A stretch of DNA of 34,874 nt from Gammaproteobacteria bacterium (GCA_024639445.1 JAHEIJ010000001.1:1-34874); one strand, 5' to 3'; shown: positions 1 to 8,357, numbered from the stretch's first letter. Notes: a model not told the origin generated them from the letters alone. Translations and numbers: made by a program.

Positions 1-377
1 CAGACGCCTCCTGACACACCTGCGTCAATAAAGTGAATGCCAAGCTCATTTAGCTGCTTTGCACGTCGCATGGAGTCCTTGTAAAAAGAATTAGCACCGT
101 CAATAAGGATATCACCTTCATTAAGTAGGTCGGACAGCTGATCAATATGTTGCTGTGTGATATCCCCTGCAGGTAACATCAACCAGATAACACGTGGCGT
201 GGGTAATAGCTCGACAAGCCCATCCAGTGATGCCGTTGCCGTAAGCCCTGTTTCCTCGGCTAGCGAACGGGTAATCTCTGGATTACGATTATAAGCAGCG
301 AGCTTGACATTCGCACGCCGTAATCGCCGTGCCATATTTGCACCCATGCGCCCAAGACCAATCAAACCAAGTTCCAT
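1..377 (-). CDS. gnd: 6-phosphogluconate dehydrogenase, N-terminal part (truncated by window edge)
   Basis: The first 125 codons of an NAD(P)-binding 6-phosphogluconate dehydrogenase, which oxidatively decarboxylates 6-phosphogluconate to ribulose 5-phosphate in the cytoplasmic pentose phosphate pathway. The translation opens with the Rossmann dinucleotide-binding motif GLGRMG at residues 7-12. It continues with the family's VIWLMLPAG and DGANS stretches and reaches DAGVSGG, the substrate-binding signature, just before the sequence runs out. The ATG at 375-377 follows AAAGGGGTGAGGTG, a good ribosome site. The rest of the protein lies outside the window, so length and cofactor type cannot be judged. 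The 3-hydroxyisobutyrate dehydrogenase superfamily is the alternative, but the DGANS and VSGG context favours Gnd. Confidence 0.88.
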   Translation of the reverse strand, partial: MELGLIGLGRMGANMARRLRRANVKLAAYNRNPEITRSLAEETGLTATASLDGLVELLPTPRVIWLMLPAGDITQQHIDQLSDLLNEGDILIDGANSFYKDSMRRAKQLNELGIHFIDAGVSGGV

Positions 378-727
378 CACCTCACCCCTTTGGAGTTTGC
401 ATAATCATGAGATTAACTTACTAAATATTAGATTAAAACAAACGACTGATGATTGTATAGAGAAGAAAGGGCTTATTATTTGACGTAATATTAATGTAGC
501 ATACTATTCGCACTGTCTTAGTGCGAACGCTCTAACTGTATCACTAATCCAGTGCACCAAAATACTTACATGCTTTACCGGCAATACTATTGGTTTTTGA
601 ACATTCATAATACGAGCTTTACAACGACAAATGGCGTCCGCTGGGCATGCAGGCCTGAAAAGGCAATTAACCGAAATTAGTCGTTGAGCTCGATTTTAAT
701 ATAGCTGGTACATTCTCTACCATTATT
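378..727. other. Intergenic region without a recognisable gene
   Basis: About 350 AT-rich bases between the start of the 6-phosphogluconate dehydrogenase gene and the stop of the cation transporter. I see no credible reading frame, tRNA or strong hairpin with a T-run. It should contain the promoter of the dehydrogenase gene near its left end, but no clear -35/-10 pair stands out. Confidence 0.5.
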
Positions 728-1657
728 TCAGCTTTGTTGCGCCTTCAGGCTAAATTTCCTGGCTTCCGCCTCAATGAAAATTCGCTTTATTTGCGGATAT
801 TGCGTTTTTATCGTATTATCGATTTCAGCAATCACGGATTCAACGCCACTAGCAGTTTCATTATCTCTGAAATCTACACTAATATTTGCCAGCACAAAAT
901 CCGGTCCCATATGCATTGTTAGAACTTCATTTATGTGTTGGATTTGTCTATATCCTTGCAGAATATTACGTATCCCTCGAACCACGCTTGCATTAGCGCT
1001 TTCTCCAATTAACAAACTCTTGGTTTCATAAGCCAGCCAAATCGCTGTTCCAACAAGTATGAGACCGATAATTACTGATGCCACACCATCAAAATAAAGG
1101 ATCCCCGTCATGTCTGCCAAAGCAACGCCGGCAAAAGCAACCATGAGTCCCAGCATTGCCGCGGTATCCTCAAACAAAACAACAAACAACGACGGATCCT
1201 TGCCCCGTTGTACTGCTTCTATATAACCCCATTTACCTTTCGCACGAGTAAACTCACGTAAGGCAAATAACCATGCAGCGCCCTCAAAAAGCATCGCCAG
1301 ACCCAGCACAATATAATTGATAAAAGGTTTATCAATAGCTTTGGGGTGCTGCAAATGCTGCACACCTTCATAAATAGATATCCCTCCACCGAGAGCGAAT
1401 ATCAGAATAGCAACAATAAAACTCCAGAAGTAAATTTCTTTACCATGACCGAATGGGAATTTTTCATCAGCCGGTTTTTTTGCCTGTTTCAATCCATGTA
1501 ATAGCAACACCTGATTACCGGTATCTACCAGAGAGTGAATACCTTCCGACAACATCGCAGAGCTGCCAGTAACAAATGCAGCTGTAAATTTGGTTATTGC
1601 AATTAATGAATTTCCAATTAAGGCTGCAAATATTACTTTTTTTGATCCTGTTGCCAT
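728..1657 (-). CDS. Cation diffusion facilitator family transporter, ZnT9 (SLC30A9)-like
   Basis: An inner-membrane divalent cation transporter of the CDF family, 309 residues from the chosen start. Helix 2 carries the metal-site motif SEGIHSLVDTGN (H41, D45). In helix 5 the usual HxxxD is replaced by FEDTAAMLG (E163-D164), the pattern I associate with the SLC30A9/ZnT9 branch rather than with FieF or CzcD. A loop FPFGHGKE follows helix 2, and a cytoplasmic C-terminal domain runs from about residue 230. The open frame extends 16 codons further upstream, but MATGSKK at 1657 is where family similarity begins and CGGAA precedes it, so this start is preferred. The metal cannot be told from sequence: zinc, manganese, iron or cobalt are possible. 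It stands alone on its strand. Confidence 0.85.
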   Translation of the reverse strand: MATGSKKVIFAALIGNSLIAITKFTAAFVTGSSAMLSEGIHSLVDTGNQVLLLHGLKQAKKPADEKFPFGHGKEIYFWSFIVAILIFALGGGISIYEGVQHLQHPKAIDKPFINYIVLGLAMLFEGAAWLFALREFTRAKGKWGYIEAVQRGKDPSLFVVLFEDTAAMLGLMVAFAGVALADMTGILYFDGVASVIIGLILVGTAIWLAYETKSLLIGESANASVVRGIRNILQGYRQIQHINEVLTMHMGPDFVLANISVDFRDNETASGVESVIAEIDNTIKTQYPQIKRIFIEAEARKFSLKAQQS

Positions 1658-1800
1658 TATTATTCCGTTTTTAACACAGATTTGAAAATTTGTTTTTAAT
1701 ATCAACTCTCGTCATAGATTTGCCAGAGGTATAGCATAAATTGGGGTTAAATTTTATCCATTTTAATTAAACAACGTTAATTGCGCTTCAATATTTCAGA

Positions 1801-2406
1801 CTAGGAACTCTGGGGCTGAGTTATTTGCATTGATGTGCGTTCTGCAAAAGAAGAATACCATTTGGCCAATAATGGTTGCTTATAACGCCACTTATCACTG
1901 GAAAATCGAAAGTCCAGATAACCCAGAGCACAAGCCACTGTGATCTGTCCTATAGTTAGGTTTTTAACCCAGTCATCTATGTTATTTTCAAGATACACCA
2001 ATGCACGTTGAATCGCTGAAAGCTGAGTAGCGTCCCAATCGCTGGATTGCTGTACCTCGGGGCGTTTTCGTTCCAGAAACCGCATTACAGCGGCATCAAG
2101 TATTCCATCACCCAGCGCCTGAAGGCGCAACGCCATCCACCGTTCCATGCCTGCTACCGGAATCAATTTTTGTCCGGTATTTAAACTATCAAGATACTCA
2201 CAGATTACCGGAGAATCATATAACACGGCTCCATCGTCCATAATTAGCGTCGGCACCTTGGAGAGCGGGTTATCTGCCAACAGGCTGGTATCCGCTAGCC
2301 AGGGGTTAGTGACAATGTTCTCAATTTTTTCATCCAACCCTGCCTCAATAGCAAACACATATACCTTGCGAACATAAGGGGAAGTGGCTGAATAATATAA
2401 TTTCAT
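1801..2406 (-). CDS. Glutathione S-transferase family protein (YibF-like)
   Basis: A 201-residue cytosolic glutathione transferase. The N-terminal thioredoxin-fold half (residues 1-80) begins MKLYYSATSPYVRKV, where the serine in SPYVRKV is the likely glutathione-activating residue. It contains the cis-proline VPTLI and the glutathione gamma-glutamyl site DSPVICEYLD. The rest is the all-helical C-terminal domain. Length and motifs match the short proteobacterial YibF-like group, whose physiological substrate is generally unknown. The ATG at 2406 is preceded by AAGGATCGAGAGT, giving AGGA at good spacing. A strong hairpin at 2478-2505 separates it from the upstream gene, so it is probably transcribed from its own promoter. 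Confidence 0.85.
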   Translation of the reverse strand: MKLYYSATSPYVRKVYVFAIEAGLDEKIENIVTNPWLADTSLLADNPLSKVPTLIMDDGAVLYDSPVICEYLDSLNTGQKLIPVAGMERWMALRLQALGDGILDAAVMRFLERKRPEVQQSSDWDATQLSAIQRALVYLENNIDDWVKNLTIGQITVACALGYLDFRFSSDKWRYKQPLLAKWYSSFAERTSMQITQPQSS

Positions 2407-2477
2407 ACTCTCGATCCTTTACATCAGGTGTAATAATCCAGATATTATCTTAGGGGTTTTCCGAATAATTCATAGCA

Positions 2478-2505
2478 AGAAAACGGCCTACTTGGGCCGT
2501 TTTCT
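2478..2505 (-). terminator. Rho-independent terminator of the lysine-rich protein gene
   Basis: Perfect 11-bp inverted repeat (AGAAAACGGCC at 2478-2488 with its complement at 2495-2505) and a 6-base loop. On the minus strand the stem ends in TTTTCTTG, ten bases past the stop codon of the upstream gene. The A/T-rich stem ends could also work on the plus strand. Confidence 0.8.
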
Positions 2506-2515
2506 GATATTGATG

Positions 2516-2935
2516 TTATGATGCTGAAACTTTCTTGCGACGCTTCTTACTCGCTGCTTTTTTAATTCTGGCAACCTGCTTTCTCTCCCACCGCTCTCCT
2601 GCGGCGAGCATCGCTCTGGCTTTCTTCTCACCCAGTTTCAGGAGTTCATTTTCACGCTTCAATGCCGCAGCAAGCTGCTCCTTCAATACATCCATTTCTG
2701 CCTTGGCAACCTCCTTGCTGGCTTTCAGGTTTTCACTGGTGACGGCTCTCAATTCTCTCAACTCAGCTTTGGCATCTCTGAATTTTTCTCGTAATGTAGC
2801 CATTGCCTCTTTACGTTTTGCAGCGGCTTTCTTTTTGGTCGCTGCTGCTTTTTTCTTGGAAACTTTTTTTCGGGTAGTTGCCTTTTTCTTTGCTACTGTC
2901 TTTTTCTTTCTGGTTTTTTTCTTTGCCATAGCCAT
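2516..2935 (-). CDS. Lysine/alanine-rich histone H1-like protein
   Basis: A 139-residue highly basic protein. Residues 1-45 are an almost pure Lys/Ala/Arg/Thr tail with KKK and KKKAAA repeats. Residues 45-110 form a charged, heptad-like coiled coil (REKFRDAKAELRELRAV onward). Residues 111-139 are again basic (KKAASKKRRKK). The composition resembles bacterial H1-like DNA-binding proteins such as AlgP or chlamydial Hc1, so a nucleoid or nucleic-acid-binding role is likely, but low complexity makes homology uncertain. The start at 2935 follows AAAGGGAGA at good spacing, and a strong terminator follows the stop. The antisense frame over the same bases looks hydrophobic only because it mirrors lysine codons. 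Confidence 0.75.
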   Translation of the reverse strand: MAMAKKKTRKKKTVAKKKATTRKKVSKKKAAATKKKAAAKRKEAMATLREKFRDAKAELRELRAVTSENLKASKEVAKAEMDVLKEQLAAALKRENELLKLGEKKARAMLAAGERWERKQVARIKKAASKKRRKKVSAS

Positions 2936-3102
2936 GATATTGTCTCCCTTTTGTAAGTATTAAGCTGACTGTGAACATTACACAATGCCCATCCTGTATA
3001 TATTAAAGGATAGATTAAATATAGACCAGGTACTAATCATTGTAAGTACCTGCCTGTTAAATAAAATAAATAAAATTCTATCTAATATTTTATCAAGACA
3101 TT

Positions 3103-3534
3103 TTATTGTGCAATCACGCTTGGTATCTGATCGACTTCAATCACGTGTAAATGCACTCTTTCGTCAAGATTCTTAAGACTTTCGAATTTCTGAGACAATA
3201 TTTCACGGACTGACTGGTCTCCCAGGATCGATACAACCAGCCGAAAACGGCTAAATCCTCCATTATCTCGCATCTCTCGCCCCCGGTTGAAAAGCTGCTC
3301 TAGCTTGCTTACCAGGACTTTTCCATCTTTTGGCTTGAGCAGGTAAACAAGCAACTTGCCACCAATCATAATCAGATCACCTTGTGATATGTCAACGAAA
3401 TTTGACGGATTTTTTTCCAAATTAATGTTCAGAAACACCTCATTTGGACATGTGCAGCCGAGCACCCCCTGAACAAATCTTTTAATAGCCTTTTTATCTG
3501 TTCCAGATATTACCGTCATGTGATTTCTTATCAC
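3103..3534 (-). CDS. Conserved protein of unknown function with a GCxCP motif
   Basis: A soluble 143-residue alpha/beta protein that I recognise only as a conserved family without an assigned role. Its hallmark is FVQGVLGCTCPNEVF at residues 20-34, with C27 and C29 in a Cys-x-Cys-Pro arrangement that could bind metal or act in redox chemistry. Homologues in bacteria and archaea that I recall share this 'LGCxCPxEVF' phrase. The start is a GTG at 3534 preceded by TCAGGAATAA, giving AGGA at good spacing; an in-frame ATG lies five codons later without a better site. The C-terminal half (FRLVVSILGDQSVREIL) looks like a regular beta-alpha unit. Its neighbour is a DUF4389 gene 55 bases upstream on the same strand. 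Confidence 0.7.
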   Translation of the reverse strand: MIRNHMTVISGTDKKAIKRFVQGVLGCTCPNEVFLNINLEKNPSNFVDISQGDLIMIGGKLLVYLLKPKDGKVLVSKLEQLFNRGREMRDNGGFSRFRLVVSILGDQSVREILSQKFESLKNLDERVHLHVIEVDQIPSVIAQ

Positions 3535-3589
3535 TTATTCCTGATATCCGAAAAAATACAAACACGAGACATAACATCAACTTTCATTC

Positions 3590-3952
3590 TTAATCTGATG
3601 GCTTTTCAATTTCCTTTACGTTTTCACTGGTTCCGCCCTTACCAGCCACCTTGCTTTGATTGGCGGACTCTTTTGGTGTTCCTTTTGGCCAGGCGCCAAA
3701 TGGGTATGGATAGTAATCACTATTGAAGGTCAGAAACTGCAGGATTTGATATACATAGGTACTAAGGCTTTGCCCCAGCTTTAACAACCGCTCATTCGAG
3801 TTTCCGGTAAACAAGGCCAATAAAAACTGGAAGACGACTACTGCCGTAATAACGACCTCCGCCACTGTATAAAAAAGGGCAAACAACAACATGTACAAAC
3901 CCCGTAGCCAGGTTTTACGTTCTTTTAAATGTGCTTTGAGTTCATCGGTCAT
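3590..3952 (-). CDS. DUF4389 domain-containing membrane protein
   Basis: A 120-residue inner-membrane protein. A cytoplasmic charged N-terminus (KERKTW) leads into one long hydrophobic stretch at about residues 17-49. This is followed by the DUF4389 signature, a second amphipathic region ending in QFLTFNSDYYPYPFGAWP (residues 72-89). The last 30 residues are polar and probably disordered. The family is widespread in gammaproteobacteria and has no established function as far as I know. The ATG at 3952 has GAGGTG eight bases upstream. The gene may be co-transcribed with the GCxCP-motif gene downstream. Confidence 0.85.
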   Translation of the reverse strand: MTDELKAHLKERKTWLRGLYMLLFALFYTVAEVVITAVVVFQFLLALFTGNSNERLLKLGQSLSTYVYQILQFLTFNSDYYPYPFGAWPKGTPKESANQSKVAGKGGTSENVKEIEKPSD

Positions 3953-4037
3953 GTTTTTTTCACCTCATTATTATTGATTGATTTAATATTTCGAAATAGC
4001 GTTTCTCACCCTCTGGTAGTTAATTCCCTACCAATAC

Positions 4038-4517
4038 CTAGTCACCGGTTTTCTTGTAAGTACCAACCAGTTCAGCCTGTGCAATGACATGTCCTTGCAT
4101 GGCGGCTTCAACCTCTGCCTTGGTTGGGGTACTCAGGTTTTCCAGGATGGTATCCAGAACGTAGAGTTTGAAGAAATAGCGATGCCGGCCAATTGGTGGG
4201 CATGGGCCTCCATAGCCGATATTGTTCCAGTCATTCAGGCCCTGTTTCGTTCCAACCGGCAGCATGTCTGCTATAGCGCCTTCGGGTAAGCCTCTTACAT
4301 CCGATGGTAGGTTGTAAACTACCCAGTGCACCCAGGTCATCCTGGGGGCATCTGGATCAGGCGCATCCGGATCATCGACGATCAGGACCAGGCTTTGCGC
4401 ATTTTCAGGTACACCATCCCATTCCAGCGGAGGTGCCACGTCATCGCCTTCACACGTATATTTGGAGGGGACTACCCCGCCCTCGTTGAATACACTGGAA
4501 TTCAGTGACAGTGTCAT
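4038..4517 (-). CDS. YbhB/YbcL family Raf-kinase-inhibitor-like (PEBP) protein
   Basis: A 159-residue phosphatidylethanolamine-binding-protein-fold protein. The diagnostic ligand-pocket motifs are present: VDDPDAPDPDAP followed by WVHWVVYNLP, and GYGGPCPPIGRHRYFFKLY. These match the bacterial YbhB/YbcL group, whose cellular role is poorly defined. The open frame extends nine codons further upstream, but the ATG at 4517 has GAGGGAGAGAATA before it and starts the conserved MTLSLNSSVF region, so it is chosen. There is no signal peptide, so a cytoplasmic location is expected, unlike the periplasmic members. Confidence 0.9.
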   Translation of the reverse strand: MTLSLNSSVFNEGGVVPSKYTCEGDDVAPPLEWDGVPENAQSLVLIVDDPDAPDPDAPRMTWVHWVVYNLPSDVRGLPEGAIADMLPVGTKQGLNDWNNIGYGGPCPPIGRHRYFFKLYVLDTILENLSTPTKAEVEAAMQGHVIAQAELVGTYKKTGD

Positions 4518-4933
4518 TATTCTCTCCCTCGCAGTACATGCCATGCAGACAAGTGCTACTGTCTGTCAGACATTGTTAATTTCTTATTAATCAATAATAA
4601 GATACAAATGCGCCCTGAACAAAAATAAGTAACGAATTGAATATCTATATGCCCGTAGCGAAATTCACCACTGGCATCTCCGTTGGTTTTCTATCGGGCT
4701 CAGATAAATATTACAGGAATAAGCAATATTTCCCTGATTGACTATTTTTTGGTCACCACTGCGCTGGTTTAATTGTTACAATTTTAGGACAATGCCCACT
4801 AGTTAATAATAGTGACCAATAGTAAATAACGCACCATGATACGCTGGTATTTTTGCTTTATATACCAATTTATGTAAACACATTCACGGTGGTACTCCAC
4901 CAGTTAACACATTCCCCGAGCAGATCTGAGATT
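4518..4933. other. Divergent intergenic region between the PEBP gene and the phosphate transporter
   Basis: About 415 bases with no convincing gene. Visible elements are a short palindrome TGTCTGTCAGACA near 4560-4572, and AATAGT repeated directly near 4807-4825 within a CACTA/TAGTG inverted repeat. The region must contain the phosphate transporter promoter. I could not match a PhoB box with confidence. Confidence 0.45.
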
Positions 4934-6508
4934 ATGGAACTTAAAAGCATTGCCTCGATTAAGCAGGCAACACTCTTCGGACACCGCGAACTGTTTCGGC
5001 TAGGCTTCAGCCTCATTTTTATCCTTGGCATCGTCTTTTTTGCCAATTTCAAGGTTGGTGACATTCCGGGCAGCACCATGCTCGTCATCGCCGCTGTCAT
5101 TGGGGCTTACATGGCAATCAACATTGGGGCCAATGATGTCGCCAACAACGTCGGCCCGGCAGTGGGTTCCAAGGCGCTCTCTCTGGTCGGCGCCATTCTG
5201 ATTGCCACCATTTTTGAAGCCGCGGGGGCACTGATTGCCGGTGGAGACGTAATTAGCACCATCAAAAAAGGCATTATCGATCCGTCGATGATTAGCAACC
5301 CGGATACCTTTATCTGGTTGATGATGGCGGCACTGTTGGCTGGCGCGGTCTGGTTGAATATTGCCACGGCACTGGGGGCACCCGTGTCCACCACCCATTC
5401 CATCGTCGGCGCGGTGCTGGGAGCCGGCATCGCCGCCGGTGGCTGGGAAGTCGCCAACTGGGACAAAATGGGTGCGATTGCTGCAAGTTGGGTCATTTCA
5501 CCCTTGTGTGGCGGCCTGATTGCCGCCGGCTTCCTTTACCTCATCAAACGCAGCATCACCTATCAGGCCGACATGACGGCGGCAGCCCGTAAAATGGTTC
5601 CCTTGTTGGTGGCACTCATGGCATGGGCATTCAGTACCTATCTGATCCTCAAAGGACTGAAAAAAATCTGGAAATTCGAGTTTCATGAGGCTGCGTTGAT
5701 CGGCTTTATTATCGCTATAGTTGTCTACTTCATAATCAAGCCACTGATCGGCAAACAAGCTAATAAGCTGAAGAATGATAAACCCAGCATCAACAAATTG
5801 TTTACCATCCCGCTGATTTTTGCCGCCGCCTTACTCAGTTTTGCCCATGGAGCCAATGACGTTGCCAACGCCGTCGGTCCCCTGGCCGCCATCAATGCGG
5901 CCATCGTCGGTGAAGGTGTTACCACCAAGGCCGCTATTCCACTCTGGGTCATGATGATTGGTGCCATGGGTATTGCAATCGGACTCGCGCTTTATGGTCC
6001 CAAGCTCATCCGCACCGTAGGTACGGAAATCACCGACCTGGACCAAAGTCGTGCCTTCTGTATCGCCATGGCTGCGGCGATCACGGTCATCTTTGCTAGT
6101 CAGTTGGGCCTGCCCGTGAGTTCGACCCATATTGCAGTCGGTGCCGTGTTTGGTGTGGGTTTCCTGCGTGAGTTTATCAAATCCAGCTACGCCAAGATGA
6201 TTGACGAGATCAAGCGACACCATATCGGTAAGAATCAAAATGAAGTCGAAGCTTTCCTGCAGAAATTCAATCGCGCCTCGATTGCCAACAAGGGCTTGAT
6301 GCTGAAACAACTCAAACAGCAGGCTAAGAAAACAACCCCGATTATCACCAAGGAAGAACGGAAAGCCCTGCGCAAAGTCTACCGCAAGGACCTGGTTAAA
6401 CGTTCTGCTTTTATAAAGATTATCGCTGCCTGGGTGATCACTGTGCCCATGTCGGGTTTAATGGCCGCCATGCTGTTTTTCACGATACGCGGTATGCTTC
6501 TGCCCTAA
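4934..6508 (+). CDS. PiT family inorganic phosphate transporter
   Basis: A 524-residue inner-membrane transporter that moves phosphate, usually as a neutral metal-phosphate complex, in symport with protons or sodium. It shows the internal duplication typical of PiT proteins. GANDVANNVGPAVGS lies near residue 65 and HGANDVANAVGPLAA near residue 305. Each repeat also has a matching PVSTTHSIVGAVLG or PVSSTHIAVGAVFG segment. A long cytoplasmic loop rich in Lys and Arg (about residues 420-480) precedes the last helix. The reading frame is open upstream to 4853, but MELKSIASIKQ at 4934 is the usual N-terminus; the ribosome site (GAG) is weak. A polyphosphate:AMP phosphotransferase is encoded 7 kb away, which is consistent with phosphate storage in this organism. 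Confidence 0.93.
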   Translation: MELKSIASIKQATLFGHRELFRLGFSLIFILGIVFFANFKVGDIPGSTMLVIAAVIGAYMAINIGANDVANNVGPAVGSKALSLVGAILIATIFEAAGALIAGGDVISTIKKGIIDPSMISNPDTFIWLMMAALLAGAVWLNIATALGAPVSTTHSIVGAVLGAGIAAGGWEVANWDKMGAIAASWVISPLCGGLIAAGFLYLIKRSITYQADMTAAARKMVPLLVALMAWAFSTYLILKGLKKIWKFEFHEAALIGFIIAIVVYFIIKPLIGKQANKLKNDKPSINKLFTIPLIFAAALLSFAHGANDVANAVGPLAAINAAIVGEGVTTKAAIPLWVMMIGAMGIAIGLALYGPKLIRTVGTEITDLDQSRAFCIAMAAAITVIFASQLGLPVSSTHIAVGAVFGVGFLREFIKSSYAKMIDEIKRHHIGKNQNEVEAFLQKFNRASIANKGLMLKQLKQQAKKTTPIITKEERKALRKVYRKDLVKRSAFIKIIAAWVITVPMSGLMAAMLFFTIRGMLLP

Positions 6509-6559
6509 GCGATAACTGCATAAATTTTAGGGTTAGGCACTTTGATCATTAAAAGATGC

Positions 6560-7171
6560 TTATTTCAACAGCGAACGGATCCGCCTGAGGTTTTCTTCCA
6601 CATCCGTATAACTGTGCTCAATAAACCGGGTGGTGCCTTCATACTGTAACACCAGGCTGGGAAAACCTTGTGCCCCAAGCTGCTCTGCCAAAATAATTTC
6701 CTGCTGTAAAACGGTATCGATTTCGTTGGAATGGATCTGTTCAATAAAGCGTTGCCGCTCCAGTCCTAAATCCTCAGCAAGTTGGTACAGGTTTTCATAT
6801 TCAGATGGATTTCCCGCCTTTTGGTAGTAAAGCTGTTGGATAGCCGCATACATCTCCAGCTCCAGGCCAGACTGACGAGCCACCAACACCGCCTTGCAGG
6901 CCGGGTAGGTAGAGCGTTTGGGGGTATTCAAATTCCAGAAGTCATGATTAAAACAGACCCCGGTATGTTCGGTGACTTTACGCCAGGCTTGTTGCAGATA
7001 GGTCTGCATTTCATCCGACATGGGTGTGTGGGTCTCTGAAGCCAGCCCGCCAACCACATAAACAATACCCAGTTCACCCTCTAGTCGTTCCCGCACCTGG
7101 TCCCATACCGGCTTAAAACCCCAGCACCAGCTACACATGGGATCGTACAAATAATAAAGCACCGGCTTCAC
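6560..7171 (-). CDS. DsbA family protein (FrnE/thioredoxin-fold type)
   Basis: A 203-residue cytoplasmic protein of the DsbA superfamily. The redox motif is CSWCW (C13, C16), preceded by YLYDPM. The inserted helical domain spans about residues 60-150, and the cis-proline loop reads GFPSL near residue 170. The CSWC motif and lack of a signal peptide match the FrnE/HCCA-isomerase-like branch rather than the periplasmic oxidase DsbA. A thiol-disulfide exchange or glutathione-dependent isomerase role is therefore likely, with unknown substrate. The start is a GTG at 7171 with only a weak GGG upstream. It lies 76 bases downstream of the cysteine-less DsrC-like gene on the same strand. Confidence 0.87.
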   Translation of the reverse strand: MKPVLYYLYDPMCSWCWGFKPVWDQVRERLEGELGIVYVVGGLASETHTPMSDEMQTYLQQAWRKVTEHTGVCFNHDFWNLNTPKRSTYPACKAVLVARQSGLELEMYAAIQQLYYQKAGNPSEYENLYQLAEDLGLERQRFIEQIHSNEIDTVLQQEIILAEQLGAQGFPSLVLQYEGTTRFIEHSYTDVEENLRRIRSLLK

Positions 7172-7247
7172 AAAGGTACCCAGGAAAGCCGGTGCTGTAA
7201 AAATAAGCGGTGATTAAATATATTCACATCGCCTGTAACAAAAAAAT

Positions 7248-7610
7248 TCAGGAAACCGAACCAAATGACTCGTTGCTGCTATCCTTGGGCACGGGAATAC
7301 CGGCTATCCTTGCACCTTGACTCACCGGACCATCCGGAAACAGGGTATACAAATATTTCAATCCACCTTGGATCTGAAATTTCTCTTCCAGGGCGTTCGT
7401 CAATGTCCGTGCATGCTGGCTCGTACCATGTTGCGCATAATGGTCCCGCAGGAACCTGATCACGGTCCAATGGGCATCGGTTAATTCAATTGTTTCCATT
7501 TTCGCAATCGAGCTGGCAGTCTCCTCCGTCCAATCCTCATAATCAGCGTCCTTATCATGAACACCCAGGACCAGTTTTGCTTTCTGCTCATCTGTAAGTA
7601 CGTCTATCAT
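7248..7610 (-). CDS. DsrC/TusE family protein lacking all cysteines (RspA-type)
   Basis: A 120-residue DsrC-fold protein. The family core is clear: WTVIRFLRDHYAQHG, the TLTNALEEKF helix, then GGLKYLYTLFPDGPVSQGARIAGIP. In DsrC the segment corresponding to QGARIAG holds one conserved cysteine and the C-terminus ends in a second. Here the first is replaced by Gly-Ala, the tail ends SNESFGSVS, and the protein has no cysteine at all. It therefore cannot carry a persulfide or trisulfide. Cysteine-less homologues have been called RspA (regulatory sulfur-related protein). The start at 7610 has an excellent AAGGAGG five bases upstream; the frame is open eight codons further, but that start has no ribosome site. 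Confidence 0.85.
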   Translation of the reverse strand: MIDVLTDEQKAKLVLGVHDKDADYEDWTEETASSIAKMETIELTDAHWTVIRFLRDHYAQHGTSQHARTLTNALEEKFQIQGGLKYLYTLFPDGPVSQGARIAGIPVPKDSSNESFGSVS

Positions 7611-7778
7611 GTCTTCCTCCTTGACTCTTACCATAATTACCTCGAGTTATAACTAAGATATAAAGCTTATTGAGAAAGAATCAATACTAAAAAGTTAGGG
7701 GTTATTTATTGCCAAAGCATTAGAATGTGCTTATATCTTCTTAAATTCAAATAGTTATATCATGTATTAGCGCAACCT

Positions 7779-8345
7779 ATGATAATTTATTTACATGGCT
7801 TCAACAGTACCGGCAATTCGGCCAAAGGGCAGTTCCTAAAAGATCATCTGCCCGATATCCCTATGCTGACACCGACCTACCATCACGACCCTCAAACCGC
7901 GATAGCGTTTCTTGAGCAGCTCGTACGGAGAAATCTGCAGCAAAATCAGCCTCTCATGTTAATCGGATCATCCCTGGGGGGTTACTACACTCAATATCTG
8001 GCACACCAGTTCAATCTGAAAGCGGTCTTGATTAACCCGGCGCTCATGCCACTGGCAACGCTGCATGACTATCTGGGTGAGAATACCAATTTCTACACAG
8101 GGGAAACCTATACTCTGACACAGGCGCATCTGAATGCCTTGCAGGCGCTGGATGTGCCGGATCCCTGTACTGAACCCGTGCCCACTCTCCTGCTACTAGA
8201 TAAGAACGATGAAGTGCTTGATTACCGGATTGCGGCAGAACGTTATCGACATTGTGCCGAGGTAGTCATCTTTGAGGGTGGCGACCACCAGTTTCAGCAC
8301 ATGCCAGAGGCGCTGCCGAGAATCAGGGTTTTTTATACAATCTGA
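7779..8345 (+). CDS. YqiA/YcfP family alpha/beta hydrolase (esterase)
   Basis: A 188-residue cytoplasmic alpha/beta hydrolase. The N-terminus IIYLHGFNST holds the oxyanion HG motif. The nucleophile elbow is GSSLGGYY with S65. The acid is in LLDKNDEVLDY, and the catalytic histidine is in EGGDHQFQ. The size, the missing cap domain and these motifs match YqiA/UPF0227 esterases, which hydrolyse short acyl esters in vitro. The ribosome site is weak and the start was chosen because IIYLHGF begins the first beta strand. It is convergent with the RND pump gene, with a 12-base gap and no obvious terminator. Confidence 0.9.
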   Translation: MIIYLHGFNSTGNSAKGQFLKDHLPDIPMLTPTYHHDPQTAIAFLEQLVRRNLQQNQPLMLIGSSLGGYYTQYLAHQFNLKAVLINPALMPLATLHDYLGENTNFYTGETYTLTQAHLNALQALDVPDPCTEPVPTLLLLDKNDEVLDYRIAAERYRHCAEVVIFEGGDHQFQHMPEALPRIRVFYTI

Positions 8346-8357
8346 TTAATTATTACC

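Noticed and set aside
2985..3176. 63-codon plus-strand open frame between the lysine-rich and GCxCP genes
   Set aside because: AT-rich, no ribosome site, overlaps the end of the conserved minus-strand gene, and no family features.
4545..4933. PhoB box upstream of the phosphate transporter
   Set aside because: CTGTCTGTCA near 4560 resembles half of a box, but no second repeat is at the required 11-base phase.
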